DNA from: Artemisia argyi
Taxonomy: Eukaryota > Streptophyta > Magnoliopsida > Asterales > Asteraceae
DNA: 64,000 nt
Assembly: GCA_030686995.1 (NCBI GenBank)
Contig: CM060709.1
Span: 307,601,857 to 307,665,856 of the forward strand
Direction: 5' to 3'
In this document: in pieces, positions 12,278-25,343 of the stretch
How positions within the stretch are numbered: the stretch's first letter is position 1
Layout of the letters: every line of letters starts with the position of its first letter
The notes under the pieces: model-generated
What the model was told of the DNA's origin: nothing
What the model saw: the letters and a program-made list of their open reading frames with translations, nothing else
The model's database searches: none
Translations under genes and position numbers: made by a program

Positions 12278-12713
12278 GTCGAGACCCAAACATGGTCTCG
12301 ACCCACATGTATTCGGCCAAGGAACAAGTAAACAACCAACTAATAACAATTAATCCAAACCAAGTTATATTCAAGCAACAAAAAATCAAAGTCATACTCG
12401 GGTGGGTTTACCAAGCCACACTCAAGTCCACACGACTCGACCGAGTCGTGTTAAATACCACGAGCCAAGAGGGCTCGAACCAAGCATCAAGGGTCACCAA
12501 AAAGACTCCAAAGAGCACTCCAAAATATACCCATTCGACCCAAAGGTCTCGACAACAATAATAATAATACGGCTACGAGCCGCGACTCACAAGAGTCGAA
12601 CCAAGGCAATAACGAGCCCAAGGCTCGAGTCACAACCAAACGAGAGCCCCATTTGGGTCTCGGCCTGATTATACGAGCAACAAAATGCGATCCCGAGACC
12701 TCAAGGGTCTCGG
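12278..12713. other. Hairpin-rich module in T1 3' LTR
   Basis: Six short perfect inverted repeats occur in 436 bp: 12278-12302 (arms GTCGAGACC), 12430-12451 (arms ACACGACTCG, 2-base loop), 12461-12477 (CGAGCC), 12583-12598 (CGACTC), 12613-12627 (CGAGCC) and 12693-12713 (CCGAGACC). The same module is in the T1 5' LTR near 22430-22865 and in T2 at 53135-53802, with partly different stems. Confidence 0.7.
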
Positions 12714-13241
12714 TTAGGCTCAATCCAAAGAACCAAACCCTCGAAGTAACATAAAACGACCAAATCCTTCCACAAATCCGAACCCAAATCGACCCAAACC
12801 GGATACCAAACTAATCTTTATCAAAATCTTTAAAAGAACTTGTAGTTTTAAACCCCAATACAAGATAATCCGAGTTTGACTCGGTTTAGTAAAACCCACG
12901 CGTAAAAACGTGTTTTCTCACCTTCTAATACACGGATCTATATCAAACTTCGAAAATAATCGTGGTGGTGTGGTGTACGCGCGGCGGTGGAACAAGCAAG
13001 AGGTGGTGGTTTCTTGTTCTCGGCGCGTGGAGTGGTTCAAAAGGTGGAGAAGGACGTTTGGATTACGGTGGTGGTGTTTGTGTGTGGTGATAACCGGCGG
13101 TGGAGTGATGGCGGCCGGATATCCAGTCGGCGGCTAGGGTTAGCAAGAAAAGGGAGAGAGATGAGAGTGGAGGTGATGGGTGTTGTGTGTTTGTGTGAAC
13201 CGGCCCCCAAACAAGGACCAATTAGTAGTTTCCCCTTTTTT

Positions 13242-13347
<106 letters not shown>

Positions 13348-13753
13348 GTAATAATAATAATATTACTAATAGTGTTGAGCGGGTAAAGTGGGTAAATGTA
13401 AAACATGTGGCCCGAAACCCGAACTCATTTCAAACTTTAATATCTCCCAAAAAACATCTCGTAATTACTCAAATATCGTCGGACTCGTAAAACGAATCAT
13501 AAAATTTCCCGTTAGGTAAACCTAGTGCCGGAGTCAACGTAGTACCAGTGAGAATTTAAGAATACATCACCAAGCATAATATCAAAATGAATTATTAAAA
13601 TAATTCACGAATTCCATAACGTCATCAAATATAACTATCTATAAAATAGGTCTTACAAGTTCGTTGTGAATGAAAATTCCAAATAAAATTTATAAACGAA
13701 CTTTAACGTAATGCGGGTTTTCAAAATAACTCCCTAAATTGCCGGTTGTCACA

Positions 13754-13767
13754 TCCTCCCAGTCTCA
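13754..13767 (-). other. T1 polypurine tract
   Basis: On the element strand CTGAGACTGGGAGGA directly precedes the LTR start TGTGACAACC. The same tract precedes the T2 3' LTR at 62257-62270. It would prime plus-strand DNA synthesis. Confidence 0.8.
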
Positions 13768-13805
13768 GAAGAAACCCGTCCCGGGTTTCACTCAGAACAA
13801 TTCAT

Positions 13806-16234
13806 CTACGAAGCGAAAAGCTTCGGACATCTCTTCCGGAACTCGTCCTCACGTTCCCACGTAAATTCTGGTCCGTGTCAGGAATTCCAACGAACCTTGA
13901 CGAGCGGAATGCGACTTCGCTTGAGTCGTTTAACTTCACGATCTAAAATCTCAATTGGTTCTTCCACGAAATTCAATTTCTCATCAACACGAATATCCTT
14001 CATTGGAATGATAGGCATCTCATCAGAAAGACATTTCTTCAAATTACTAACGTGAAACACGTCGTGAACTTTACTCAGTTCATGTGGTAATTCCAACCTA
14101 TAAGCCACGGGCCCAATTCTTTCTAAGATAAGAAATGGTCCAATGTAGCGTGGGTTGAGTTTTCCACGTTTCCCGAAACGTATCACACCCTTCCAAGGCG
14201 AGACTTTCAGCATCACTTTGTCTCCAACCTGGAATTCTAAGGGTTTACGTCTCTGATCGGCGTAACTTTTCTGCCTATCTCGGCTGCTTGTAACCGATCA
14301 CGAATCTGAGCTACTTTCTCTGTAGTTTCCAAGATAAGTTCAGGGCCTGTGAGTTGGCTATCTCCAACTTCTGCCCAACCAATAGGCGAACGACACTTTC
14401 TGCCATACAAAGCTTCGAATGGTGCAGCTTTAAGACTTGTGTGGTAGCTATTATTATAGGAGAATTCCGCAAGGGGTAAGTATTTCTCCCAGCCTTTACC
14501 AAAGTCTATGATACATGCACGAAGCATATCCTCTAACGTCTGAATGGTCCTCTCACTTTGACCATCGGTTTGGGGATGATATGCAGTACTCATATCAAGT
14601 CTCGTCCCCAAAGCCGTTTGAAGTGATCGCCACAAAGCTGACGTAAAGCGGCTATCGCGATCCGAAATAATAGATATCGGGACTCCATGACGTGAAATAA
14701 TTTCCTTCACATACAACCTCGCAAGTTTATCCACACTATCATCCTCACTAATTGCTAGGAAATGAGCAGACTTTGTCAGACGATCCACAATTACCCAGAT
14801 AGCGTCACAACCGCTAGCTGTCCTCGGTAATTTGGTAATGAAGTCCATTGTAATCCGCTCCCATTTCCAGACTGGAAGTTCTGGTTGCGTTAGTAATCCT
14901 GACGGTCTCTGATGTTCAGCTTTAACCTTAGAACATGTCAAGCACTTACTAACGTATGATGCTATGTCTGCCTTCATGTTTGGCCACCAATATAACTTCT
15001 TAAGGTCTTGATACATTTTGTCAGATCCCGGATGAATAGAGTACCTTGACTTATGCGACTCATGCATAATTAACTCCCGAATTCCTCCATATAAAGGTAC
15101 CCAAATCCGATCTCCGAAAAATAATAATCCATCAGAACGCTTAACAAATCCTTTCTCATTCTCAGCCATCCCAAATATATTCTCAGCAGATTTGTTTTCT
15201 GCTTTTAACGCTTCTGTTTGAGCCTCAAGTATTTGAGACGGTAATGGTGATACGATAGTTATTCCCAATGACCTAACTCGTAACGGTGGTATTCTCTCCT
15301 TTCGGCTAAGAGCATCAGCAACAACGTTTGCTTTACCAGGATGGTAGCGAATTTCGCAATCATAATCGCTTAGCAACTCAATCCAACGTCGTTGTCTCAT
15401 ATTGAGCTCTTTTTTATTCAAGATGTGTTGTAGACTTTTATGGTCAGTGAACACAACACACTTTGTTCCATACAAGTAATGTCTCCATATCCTTAAGGCG
15501 AAAACCACAGCACCTAACTCCAAATCATGGGTGGTGTAGTTTTTCTCATGCTTTTTGAGCTGTCGGGAAGCATAAGCTATCACCTTCTCTCGTTGAATTA
15601 ACACGGCTCCCAATCCTTTATGTGAGGCGTCACAATAGACGACGAAATCCTCGTTACCTTCAGGTAATGCTAAGATAGGAGCACTATACAACATCTTCTT
15701 AAGCAATTTAAATGCTTCCTCTTCTTTGTCTCCCCATTCATACGTAACACTCTTTTGAGTCAATTTGGTTAATGGTTTAGCTATCTTTGAAAATCCCTCA
15801 ATGAATCTTCGGTAATAACCAGCTAAACCCAAAAATTGACGAACTTCGGTTGGGGTCGTAGGTGCAGCCCAATCTTTTATTGCCTCAATTTTAGCAGGAT
15901 CCACATGGACTCCTTGCCTATCAATTACATGACCCAAAAATTGTACCGTCGGAATCCAAAATTCACATTTAGAAAACTTGGCATAGAGTTTCTCCTTTCT
16001 GAGCAATTCTAAGATAAGTCTTAGATACTCCTCATGCTCCTTCTCACTCTTCGAATAAATCAGAATGTCATCGATGAACACAATCACAAACTTATCTAAG
16101 TAAGGCTTACACACCTGATTCATGAGATCCATGAATATCGCCGGTGCGTTAGTCAACCCAAACGGCATCACCTGAAACTCGTAATGCCCGTAACGGGTTC
16201 TGAAAGCCATTTTCGGAATATCTTCCTTGCGAAC
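13806..16234 (-). pseudogene. T1 pol: RT C-terminal part, RNase H, integrase, chromodomain
   Basis: Minus-strand remnant. It shows [17 protein letters not shown], the intact RT catalytic motif FIDDILIYS, RNase H ([16 protein letters not shown]), the integrase zinc domain ([20 protein letters not shown]...CLTC), core residues in [21 protein letters not shown] and [10 protein letters not shown], and a C-terminal chromodomain (VKVRWNS...GPEFTWERE). A frameshift occurs near 14217-14236 and an in-frame TGA (CGA in T2) lies at 13878-13880. The natural stop is at 13806-13808. Chromodomains of this kind direct integration to heterochromatin. Confidence 0.93.
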
Positions 16235-17400
16235 TCAAAGTTGATGATATCCCAATCTCAAATCGATCTTCGAATACACACTCGATCCTTGAAGTTGATC
16301 GAACAAGTCGTGGATCCTAGGTAACGGGTATCTATTCTTCACCGTTAACTTGTTCAACTCTCGGTAGTCAATGCACATACGAAACGATCCATCCTTCTTC
16401 TTCACGAATAAGACTGGGGCTCCCCAAGGTGAAGAACGTGGTCTTATGAATCCTTTTTCGGCTAACTCCGCTAATTGTTTTGACAACTCTTCTAGTTCGG
16501 TAGGTGCAAGACGATAAGGCGCTCGTGCTACAGGTGCAGCACCAGGTATCAACTCAATCTGAAACTCCACTTGTCTAGTCGGCGGGATTCCTGGCAAATC
16601 ATCGGGAAACACATTAGGAAAATCACGAACTATAGGCACATCTCCGATGCACCTTTCCTTTCTCTTCGTCCCTCCTTTCTCAGAAATTTGAGCTAAGAAA
16701 AGGTAACATCCCTTCTCCATTAGCTTTGGTAACTTAGTGCAAGAAATAACTGCTAATCGGGATGGGCTCCTAGAATCCTTCCGATCTCCTAATATATTTA
16801 GGATTTCCTTTCCGTATGGTACACGCACGATCTTCTCGTCGCAAAGTATGTGAGCACGATACTTCGACAACCAATCCATACCAATGATGACATCGAAACT
16901 TCCTAACGTGACGGGTAGAAGATCTATGTTGAAAGGGTGGTTCAAGAAATTTAACGTGCAACCGCGAATGATAGTATTAATCCTTTCTATATTCCCATTT
17001 GCTAACTCAATATCATATCCATTTCCTAAGGCCATCGGGGGTTTCTCTAGTAAGGGTGCAAACGTAGTGGACACAAAACTCCTATCGGCACCAGTATCAA
17101 ATAGTATGGAACCATAACGATTATTGAGAAGGAACGTACCAATAACGACGTTCGGATCTTCTCCTCTCTCGTTCCTGAGTGCATACACTCTTCCCTGAGC
17201 AGCTCCAGCTTCCACACATTGGTCCCCATTATCTTGTCGTCCACGGTTTCCTCCAGCTCCACGGTTTCCATGATTGTACCCATTACCACCCGAGCCTTGA
17301 TTTCCACGGTTCCACGATTCTCTACACTCATTCCTATAGTGTCCTTTCTTTCCACACCCATAACAAGTAACATCTGCCTTGTTTCTCATCTCAGGAGCAG
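16235..17400 (-). pseudogene. T1 second CCHC knuckle, aspartic protease and RT N-terminal part
   Basis: Minus strand. Knuckle [14 protein letters not shown], protease active site [13 protein letters not shown], then the RT start [18 protein letters not shown] and [20 protein letters not shown]. It is bounded by an in-frame TAG near 17402 (CAA in T2) and an in-frame TGA at 16235-16237 (CGA in T2). The reading frame in between is fully open for 384 codons. Confidence 0.92.
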
Positions 17401-18493
17401 CCTAAACCATAGCAAGAGGTCGAGCCCTACAGTCCTTAGCTGTGTGTCCTTTCTTTGAGCAGTTCTGGCATTTCACACTACATCATCCAGTATGATGCTG
17501 GTGGTAACGACCACACTTGGGTGCATCACCATTCTGATTCTTCTTATCTCCATTCCCAATGGCATAAGCCTTAGCTTGTCTCTTGCTTCGGTGATCATTA
17601 CCCTTAGGGTGTTGGTCTCTCTTTCTCTTCCCATTCTTCTCCTTATCAGCTCCTTCTAATTCCAACGAATCCATAAGTTGTTGAGCAATAGTGATTGCCT
17701 CATGGATGTTTGCAGGCCTAGCAGAAATCACATCATTTCTTGTAGCTACAGGCAACCCATCAGTATACCTCTCGATCTTTTGAGTCTCGGTTTTCACCAT
17801 ATCTGGGCAAAGCAAGGCTAACTCCTGGTAACGACGATTGTAAGTCGTCATATCATTACCTTTCACCTTGTGGTTCCAAAACTCAATCTCTAGCTTCTTG
17901 ACCTCATTCCTTGGGCAATAAGTCTGAATCAGTAGAGACTTAAATTGCTCCCAAATCATGGCATAAGCTTCATCACTCCCAACTGAATTTCGGTAATTGT
18001 TCCACCAAGTTAAAGCTTCATCCTTGAAAGTAAAAGAAGCAAACTTTACCTTCGCATTCTCCGCACAACCACTGACATTGAACACTGACTCAGTCTTCTT
18101 AATCCATCTGACTAAGTAAACCACTCCTTCAGTTCCACCAAACTCAATGGGTCCACAAATCTTGAACTCCTTGTATTGACATCCATTAGCACGAACAGGT
18201 GGAAAAGTTTCCAGCAGAATTGTTGGAGTGATTTGACTCAGCTAGTAGTTCAGCAACTCTTTGCTCCACAAGTTGATTGATCATTGCTTGATCCACAGTA
18301 GGTGCATTAAGTGGAACATGATCATTGTCTCCCTGAACATCAACATTTTGATTCCCGTTGTTACGGTTAGTAGTGTCCAGGTTGTCAGGAGTAGGGGTTT
18401 CAACATTTCGAGTAGGTCGGCGTCCTCGACGACCAGGGGTAGTCACTGCAGGACCAGTTCTGGTAGCTCTAACAGGGTTTCGTCATGGGGCCA
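17401..18493 (-). pseudogene. T1 gag
   Basis: The gag ATG at 18493-18491 is followed within three codons by a TGA (18483-18485) where T2 has CGA. Gag resumes through a basic RGRRP region and VDQAMINQLVEQRVAELL, is frameshifted near 18205, and continues as the gag core (EQFKSLLIQTYCPRNEVKKL, YNRRYQELALLCPDM) with a basic tail. A TGG-to-TGA change at 17483-17485 precedes the first zinc knuckle (CQNC...GHTAKDC). Gag and pol share one frame in T2, so the family likely made a single polyprotein. Confidence 0.9.
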
Positions 18494-18849
18494 TTGATCT
18501 GAAACATCATACAAGTTCATGAGTCTCCAATAGAACTTATCAATACGCCCAACAAAATAATTCAACAAAGCCAAGTCATGGAAAGAATAGCAACAATACA
18601 CCATGAAACATCAATAAAACGGATAGGGACTCAATTTCGATAACACCCAAAATCACATAACACCATATACTAACAACCATCAACCATACAATAGAGATCT
18701 AACATCGTTCCAACTACTGGAAAACACAAAACATACTAATCGTTCCAAACGAGACGAATACTGAACAAATACATCAAAATATGATAACTAGCTTTTCTAG
18801 CCGAACACTCCTCGGTGTAGAAAGCAACAAGACAACATAACTCAAACGT
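18494..18849 (-). other. T1 spacer between extra ORF and gag
   Basis: 356 bp without coding potential, matching 57174-57529 of T2. Nothing else recognisable. Confidence 0.6.
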
Positions 18850-19938
18850 CTAGCCACGCTGCTGGCGGAGGTTCCTCAACTCCTGCCTCAAGCCATCAAG
18901 ATCCCTCCATAACGATCCTAACTCCACACTATGAGTGTCTCAGTCTCTCTTGAGGTCAGCCACCTCCTTCTCTAGCTCAGCATTCCTTTGCCATAGCTTG
19001 CGGTCGGCCTCTCGAGCAGTAACAAAACCTCGCTGCAAACTATCGATATGCTCATGAACCTCCATCAAAACTCTCCTAATCTCAGTAGTCCTGCCCACAA
19101 CCACAGTCATATCAACTCTCAGATCCGCTATGAACTCTCCAATAACCCTCTCAAGTCGATCAGATATACGTGTAACTCTCTCACCAAGCTCAGTAATCTG
19201 AGCCCACAACCTGCCAATCTCGCCTAACTCTGCATGCTCAGCAGAAACCTCAGAAGATGCATCCGACCCATCGAGACTACCAGGTGGCAACTCAACCAAA
19301 AACGGATGATCAGGTGAATCAGGCTCAATCGGATGTACAGGTGAATCAGGCTCCTCAGCCTGAGCTGGTGGTACTAACACATCATCATCATCAGGCATCT
19401 TATCCTCCTAAGGGTCATCCTCCTCCTCAGGGTCATCATCATCACCCTGCTCAGCCTCCTGAGGGTCATCCTCCTCCTCAGGGTCATCAGCGTCATCCTC
19501 ACCCTCGTACTCCTCCTCATCCTCATCGGAAGAGTACCTCATCAATCGTCGTCTCCTAATAGGTGAACCATGTGGAGATGTGGTAGGTGATCTAGAACGA
19601 CGACGCAATGATGTGGGTGGCGCCTCAGACAGAAGAGAGTGAGCATCAATCTGTAAAGGTGATGGAGTAGGGCGTACCGACATGCGTGCCGTAGCTCAGT
19701 GGGCAAAGCGTGGAGCCACACGAGCCAAAGCCTGATGAAGAGTAAGCTGCCTCGATGTACCAGGGAGCCCTAAAGAAGATGAGGGTCCCTGCATAGATGC
19801 AGCAGGTGGTGCTGAAGTAGAAGCTGTCTGCGGCACAGTAGCTGAAAGCATGGCCATCTGGTAAGGATCATCAGATGCCATAGTGAACTGTGCAGGTAAA
19901 ACCGGTGCAGTAAGAATATCCTCGACAACATCGGGCAT
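18850..19938 (-). pseudogene. T1 extra ORF upstream of gag: acidic, coiled-coil protein
   Basis: One minus-strand frame of about 360 codons ending at 18850-18852, broken by in-frame stops at 19696-19698, near 19405 and at 18940-18942, the first and last being CGA to TGA. T2 has ATG where this copy has ACG a few codons upstream, so the original start is probably lost. Order of regions: Ala/Ser/Thr-rich N-terminus, basic SPIRRRRLMRYSS patch, a long Asp/Glu-rich tract, and a C-terminal heptad-like coiled coil (LWAQITELGERV..., LWQRNAELEKEVADL). No similarity to gag, pol or env was recognised. Function unknown. Confidence 0.7.
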
Positions 19939-20323
19939 ATGGGAGGCCGTGGTCTATGACAACGGCGTAGGGTAGGTGTAAGTGTTTCAAAACAACTAAA
20001 TCACAACTCAAGATATCGTACCAGAAATCCTCATCAAATAATTCAAACATATAATCTTAATAAAGAGTTTCAAACACCGCATTACTAAAATGTTTATAAA
20101 ACAATTAGACCATATAATTCCTGGAAACGCCATCTTACTACTAAATCCATAAACCTCAAATCATCTCAAGAAATCCCAAATCTAACAATCATCTCAAATA
20201 TCTCATAATACCTCAAATAATAGAAGATGCATCGGCTTGGCGGGCTGGCGGGCAGTGGTCAAGGATCATTTTCTATAAAAATTCGGTTATAGTTTAGGCG
20301 TTTATTTACCTAGTTCTCTATAA
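19939..20323 (-). other. T1 5' leader between primer site and extra ORF
   Basis: 385 bp untranslated leader matching 55727-56100 of T2. Its LTR-proximal 100 bp also resembles the leader of L1 at about 44845-44934 (shared ggcagg/ggcggg block, gctatag/gttatag-tctagg words). Confidence 0.6.
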
Positions 20324-20340
20324 CCTTGGCTCTGACACCA
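20324..20340 (-). other. T1 tRNA primer-binding site
   Basis: Element strand TGGTGTCAGAGCCAAGG, three bases after the LTR end. It is a one-base variant of TGGTATCAGAGC, complementary to initiator methionine tRNA, the common primer in Tekay and copia elements. Confidence 0.85.
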
Positions 20341-20343
20341 ATC

Positions 20344-23300
20344 TGTAACACCCCCAAAATTTGATACAGCGGAAGACTCAACAAGCTTTCAGGGTGCTAC
20401 GGGGATTGGTATCCAACACAAGACATAATAGAACGAGATAAAGTAAACATAATAAAAATGCAACCAAAACGGGGTTTTAAAGTTTACATTTATCCCAACA
20501 TCATTCAGAGTCAGGCCCAAAATAACATAACAGTAGGTCCATAATTAATTATCAGAGTTTAGAAAAATAGATCCATAAACCAAGAGCCTTAGCCGAGCCT
20601 TCCATTCCAAGCATCCATATCATCACTTAATTACCTGAGAAAGCGTGCTAAAAGTCAGCTTTCGCTGGTGAGATCATAGGTTTAAATTCATCTAATAATA
20701 TAGTGGACATATACGCTAAACGCTTGCTAGCTAGACTAAGGATTCACTAAAGGCCTGCGGATACCCTCCGCTCCAATCCTAACACACGGATACCCTCCGT
20801 TCTAACATAGATATTCGGATAACCCCCGCAATATCATAAATACTCGGATAACCTCCGAAGTATTAATAACCTATAGGTGCACGCTACAGTATCTAAATAA
20901 GCCAACCTTGAATAGTACACACAAACCGTGTGACTAAAGCTGACAATCCACCAATAACCAAATAAGCCAACCTTGAATAGTACACACAAAATATGTGACT
21001 AAAGCTGACAATACATCCTAGTCTATACGCATAGCAAGTTTAGAAAGAATATAAAAGCGATAATAGTCCACAGAAAATATTTTGCACGTTTCTCACCCCA
21101 AATATTGAAAACATAGTTCAAGAGTAAAAGTGGGGCTATGACTCACCTCAAGTCCAGAAAATAGCAAGAAGAAGTCGGTAGAAATAAGATGTATAGTAAC
21201 TCACAAAACAGCAACTACGGACTCGGCACGACCTAACAATATCAACTCGTTCAGAAATCATTTCCTCAAATTCAAAATATTCCCAAACCCGGACGTAATC
21301 CGTTTTATCTTCCGAAAATCCATTTCGTATTAGTTTGGTGTATTTACGTTTGGTATCCATACGGGTGGTGGGTCGACACAAAACAAACCAAAAAAGGTCA
21401 CACAAAGAATAATAAAATGAACTATAGATCTAATATTAGCCCAATATATTATTTAAATAAATCGCCGAAGTTTATTAAATCCGTCGATTTAATAATTCTC
21501 ATATTTATTTACGTAACATACCGTTCCAAGATTACACCCAATCCTAAAGCACATAGCACATAAATACTATATGGTATATATCGTAGTTTAATAAATTCCT
21601 TATATACATCGTCAAATTGGCCAGATTTCCTGATATATATATACGCAATTTATTACCCTTTACATATACCACAACCTATGGGCGTCGTAGGATACGATGC
21701 CCATTAATATATTCATTTCATATAGCCAAATAACCCGGTTCAACCCTTCGGTTAAGTGGTTATTTAGTTATAGAAAACGTTTATATTAATCGTCATATAT
21801 CCGTGACAACACGAAAGTCACAAATAATACTTACCTAAACTCGAGTGACTACGACTCCGCATAACTCGATAAGTTTACTCGTTATATATATAAAATGACA
21901 TTTTATTTAATATTCAATAGTTTGTCGAGAGTTTCTCGTTTTATAAAACATTTTTATAATAATAATACGTTCAATAATATTACGCCACTTTCGTAGCCTA
22001 ATATATATCTAGTCATATTATTTATAATATGACTCGTGATTATTATTATTATTAATATACGCGCTTATATAATTATATATCCGTTATTCACGTCTATATA
22101 TTCATATAAACGTTTATATTATCAATAACTATTATTACGAGTTTTATTACTTATGTTTTATTTGTAAATAGTTATCGAGTCATACGAAATGGTCACATGT
22201 CCGAGTCATGACTCTCGGCTCATTGTCCAAGTCCAAAGAAATATGCAAATGTCATAAAAACAATACATCTCCGTCCAACAGAATCTCAATCCACGTGCTA
22301 CAACAATAGGGTCCGACTACGGCACCCGACTAACCTATCTCCGTCAATCTAAGTGACCGTCTCACAATCGGTCCCCAATATCACAATTCGTCAACACTTC
22401 TCAATACCAAAATTCAATATCCAATGTCGTGACCCAAACATGGTCTCGACCCACATGTATTCGGCCAAGGAACAAGTAAACAACCAACTAATAACAATTA
22501 ATCCAAACCAAGTTATATTCAAGCAACAAAATAATCAAAGTCATACTCGGGTGGGTTTACCAAGCCACACTCAAGTCCACACGACTCGACCGAGTGGTGG
22601 TAAATACCACGAGCCAAGAGGGCTCGAACCAAGCATCAAGGGTCACCAAAAAGACTCTAAAGAGCACTCCAAAATATACCCATTCGACCCAAAGGTCTCG
22701 GCAACAATAATAATAATACGGCTACGAGCCGCGACTCACAAGAGTCGAACCAAGGCAATAACAAGCCCAAGGCTCGAGTCACAACCAAACGAGAGCCCCA
22801 TTTGGGTCTCGGCCTGATTATACGAGCAACAAAATGCGACCCCGAGACCTCAAGGGTCTCGGTTAGGCTCAATCCAAAGAACCAAACCCTCGAAGTAACA
22901 TAAAACAACCAAATCCTTCCACAAATCCGAACCCAAATCGACCCAAACCGGATACCAAACTAATCTTTATCAAAATCTTTAAAAGAACTTGTAGTTTTAA
23001 ACCCCAATACAAGATAATCCGAGTTTGACTCGGTTTAGTAAAACCCACGCGTAAAAACGTGTTTTCTCACCTTCCAATACACGGATCTATATCAAACTTC
23101 GAAAATAATCGTGGTGGTGTGGTGTACGCGCGGTGGTCGAACAAGCAAGAGGTGGTGGTTTCTTGTTCTCGGCGCGTGGAGTGGTTCAAAAGGTGGAGAA
23201 GGATGTTTGGATTATGGTGGTGGTGTTTGTGTGTGGTGATAACCGGCGGTGGAGTGGTGGCAGCCGGATATCCAGTCGGCGGCTAGGGTTAGCAAGAAAA

Positions 23301-23395
23301 GGGAGAGAGATGAGAGTGGAGGTGATGGGTGTTGTGTGTTTGTGTGAACCGGCCCCCAAACAAGGACCAATTAGTAGTTTCCTTTTTTTTTTTTT

Positions 23396-23434
<39 letters not shown>

Positions 23435-23830
23435 GTAATAATAATAATATTACTAATAGTGTTGAGCGGGTAAAGTGGGTAAATGTAAAACATGTGGCCC
23501 GAAACCCGAACTCATTTCAAACTTTAATATCTCCCGAAAAACATCTCGTAATTACTCAAATATCGTCGGACTCGTAAAACGAATCATAAAATTTCCCGTT
23601 AGGTAAACCTAGTGCCGGAGTCAACATAGTACCAGTGAGAATTTAAGAATACATCACCAAGCATAATATCAAAATGAATTATTAAAATAATTCACGAATT
23701 CCATAACGTCATCAAATATAATTATCCATAAAATAGGTCTTACAAGTTCGTTGTGAATGAAAATTCTTATAAACGAACTTTAACGTAATGCGGATTTTCA
23801 AAATAACTCCCTAAATTGCCGGTTGTCACA
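20344..23830 (-). repeat. T1 5' LTR (3487 bp)
   Basis: Plus-strand ends are TGTAACACCCCC and GCCGGTTGTCACA, so the element-strand LTR is TGTGACAACC to GGTGTTACA. It contains a 65-bp tandem duplication (20895-21024), the hairpin module near 22430-22865 and an AAT run near 23399-23436. Compared with the 3' LTR it lacks about 10 bp near 23767. Confidence 0.95.
20895..21024. repeat. 65-bp tandem duplication in T1 LTR
   Basis: Two units starting at 20895 and 20960, each containing aaataagccaaccttgaata followed by tacacacaaa...gtgactaaagctgacaat. T2 carries three units of 66-67 bp at about 54998-55198. Confidence 0.9.
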
Positions 23831-25343
23831 ACTGTGAATCTCTAACTTTCTTCAAGGTTTTTCGGAGGGGCGGATCTGTTCAAGTTAGCCACCTCATTTT
23901 CTCACTGATTACTATTGCATATTTTTTCTTTTGAGCAAAAAATTTCAAAAGAAGTGTCAATCTTTTTTAGTTGAGATGAAAATTTTGACATATTTATAAT
24001 TAAATGATCAATGTTGGTTATTCTTGTATCTTAAACGGGTCAGATGGATTAAGCTAAAGGTATTAACTAAAAAGAACACTAGTGACCTCGTCAAATGGGT
24101 CGAAATTCATCCGAACTGTATTCAAATTTATAAAAAGCTCCTAAATTGCTTAATTAAAAAAGTTAGATTGGTTTTCTGTTGACATGGTATTATAGCACTT
24201 TAATTTATTGGACCTGCTTTGACCAACAACAAATTTTAACAAGTTTTGACCCAAACCTGTCTTGACCCTTTACCCAACAAACCAAATCTGCCCATTTTGC
24301 TAATGCCGTCTTGAATTGTATATAATGGGTTTGAGAATTTCCCCTCATATCAGAAGTTTATGGTTGTATGTGTTGGATGGATGTATCTGTAGGTAATTAC
24401 TTTTAAATTGCTGTTATTCAGCATTTATTTCTTCTAAAAAATTTCGTCACATTTTTGTTGAATTTGTATATATATATATTTTTAACAGACCAGGATCAGG
24501 TGTCTGTTGCGCTTGGGAATGGAAGTTCAAAGATGAGATACTTTTACTGATGAACTTAGCGAAGTGACGTTTACCGATGAACAAATCTTCCATCACATCG
24601 ATGGCTTGGTGATTTGTCAGCGTCCTGCAATAACTATATTTGGCGTTGTTCTATATAAAAACTTTGGGTTGTCCTGTATGACTAAATTTTGTAAGTCGCC
24701 TTAGGTTACTAAACTATAACGGGGAAGAGACAGAAAGAGATTTGTTTGAAAAATCCTTCTCTCTTTACCCAATTGTAATATATTTTTATGAGAATGTGCT
24801 ACCGGTCTGATGTTATAAAAAGCTTTGTTTACTGCTGTGATTACATATAAAGGGGATAATTTATGTAAGATCACCCCTAAAATCATATTTTATTCAGTTT
24901 GTGGAATTTTTTCACTATGATATCTATGACGTTACAACCCTTAATCTTTATAGCCAATTGGTTCCGCATAATGGGTATCTCCACATCACCCTGACAAAAC
25001 TCTCCTTCATGTCGTTATAACTTGGACAGTTGCAGGAGTAGTATAATATCGAGTTTTATCATAAAATATGGAAAGGTTTTAAAGTCTTGAAAAAATATTT
25101 AGATTAAGAATAGCAAAATGGATATCAAATTACGTAATTAGAGGATGATACATACAAGGTTAGAATAGTTATATGGGATTAGAATTATCATTTTGGTCAT
25201 ATGGTTTGAAATCTTGAACACTGATATACAAATTGATCAGCCAACAACTAAAATCTAACAACTAACCCGCAGTTCAAAAAAAAATTAATCAACGATGGGC
25301 TGTATGATGTTAAATAAGCGCTTTGCATCGTACCAATGCAATG
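23831..25343. other. Sparse sequence downstream of the kinase gene
   Basis: About 1.5 kb of AT-rich single-copy-looking sequence between T1 and the kinase stop codon. I see no transposon ends. A weak plus-strand possibility of exon ends is described in the findings: an AAG|GTTTTT donor-like site at about 23853 and a T-rich acceptor near 24489 followed by about 19 codons to TGA. Confidence 0.4.

Noticed and set aside
19257..19559. Plus-strand His/Pro-rich frame opposite the T1 extra ORF
   Set aside because: Antisense reading of the acidic tract (GAT/GAG codons give ATC/CTC and CAT frames); the sense frame has the conserved boundaries.
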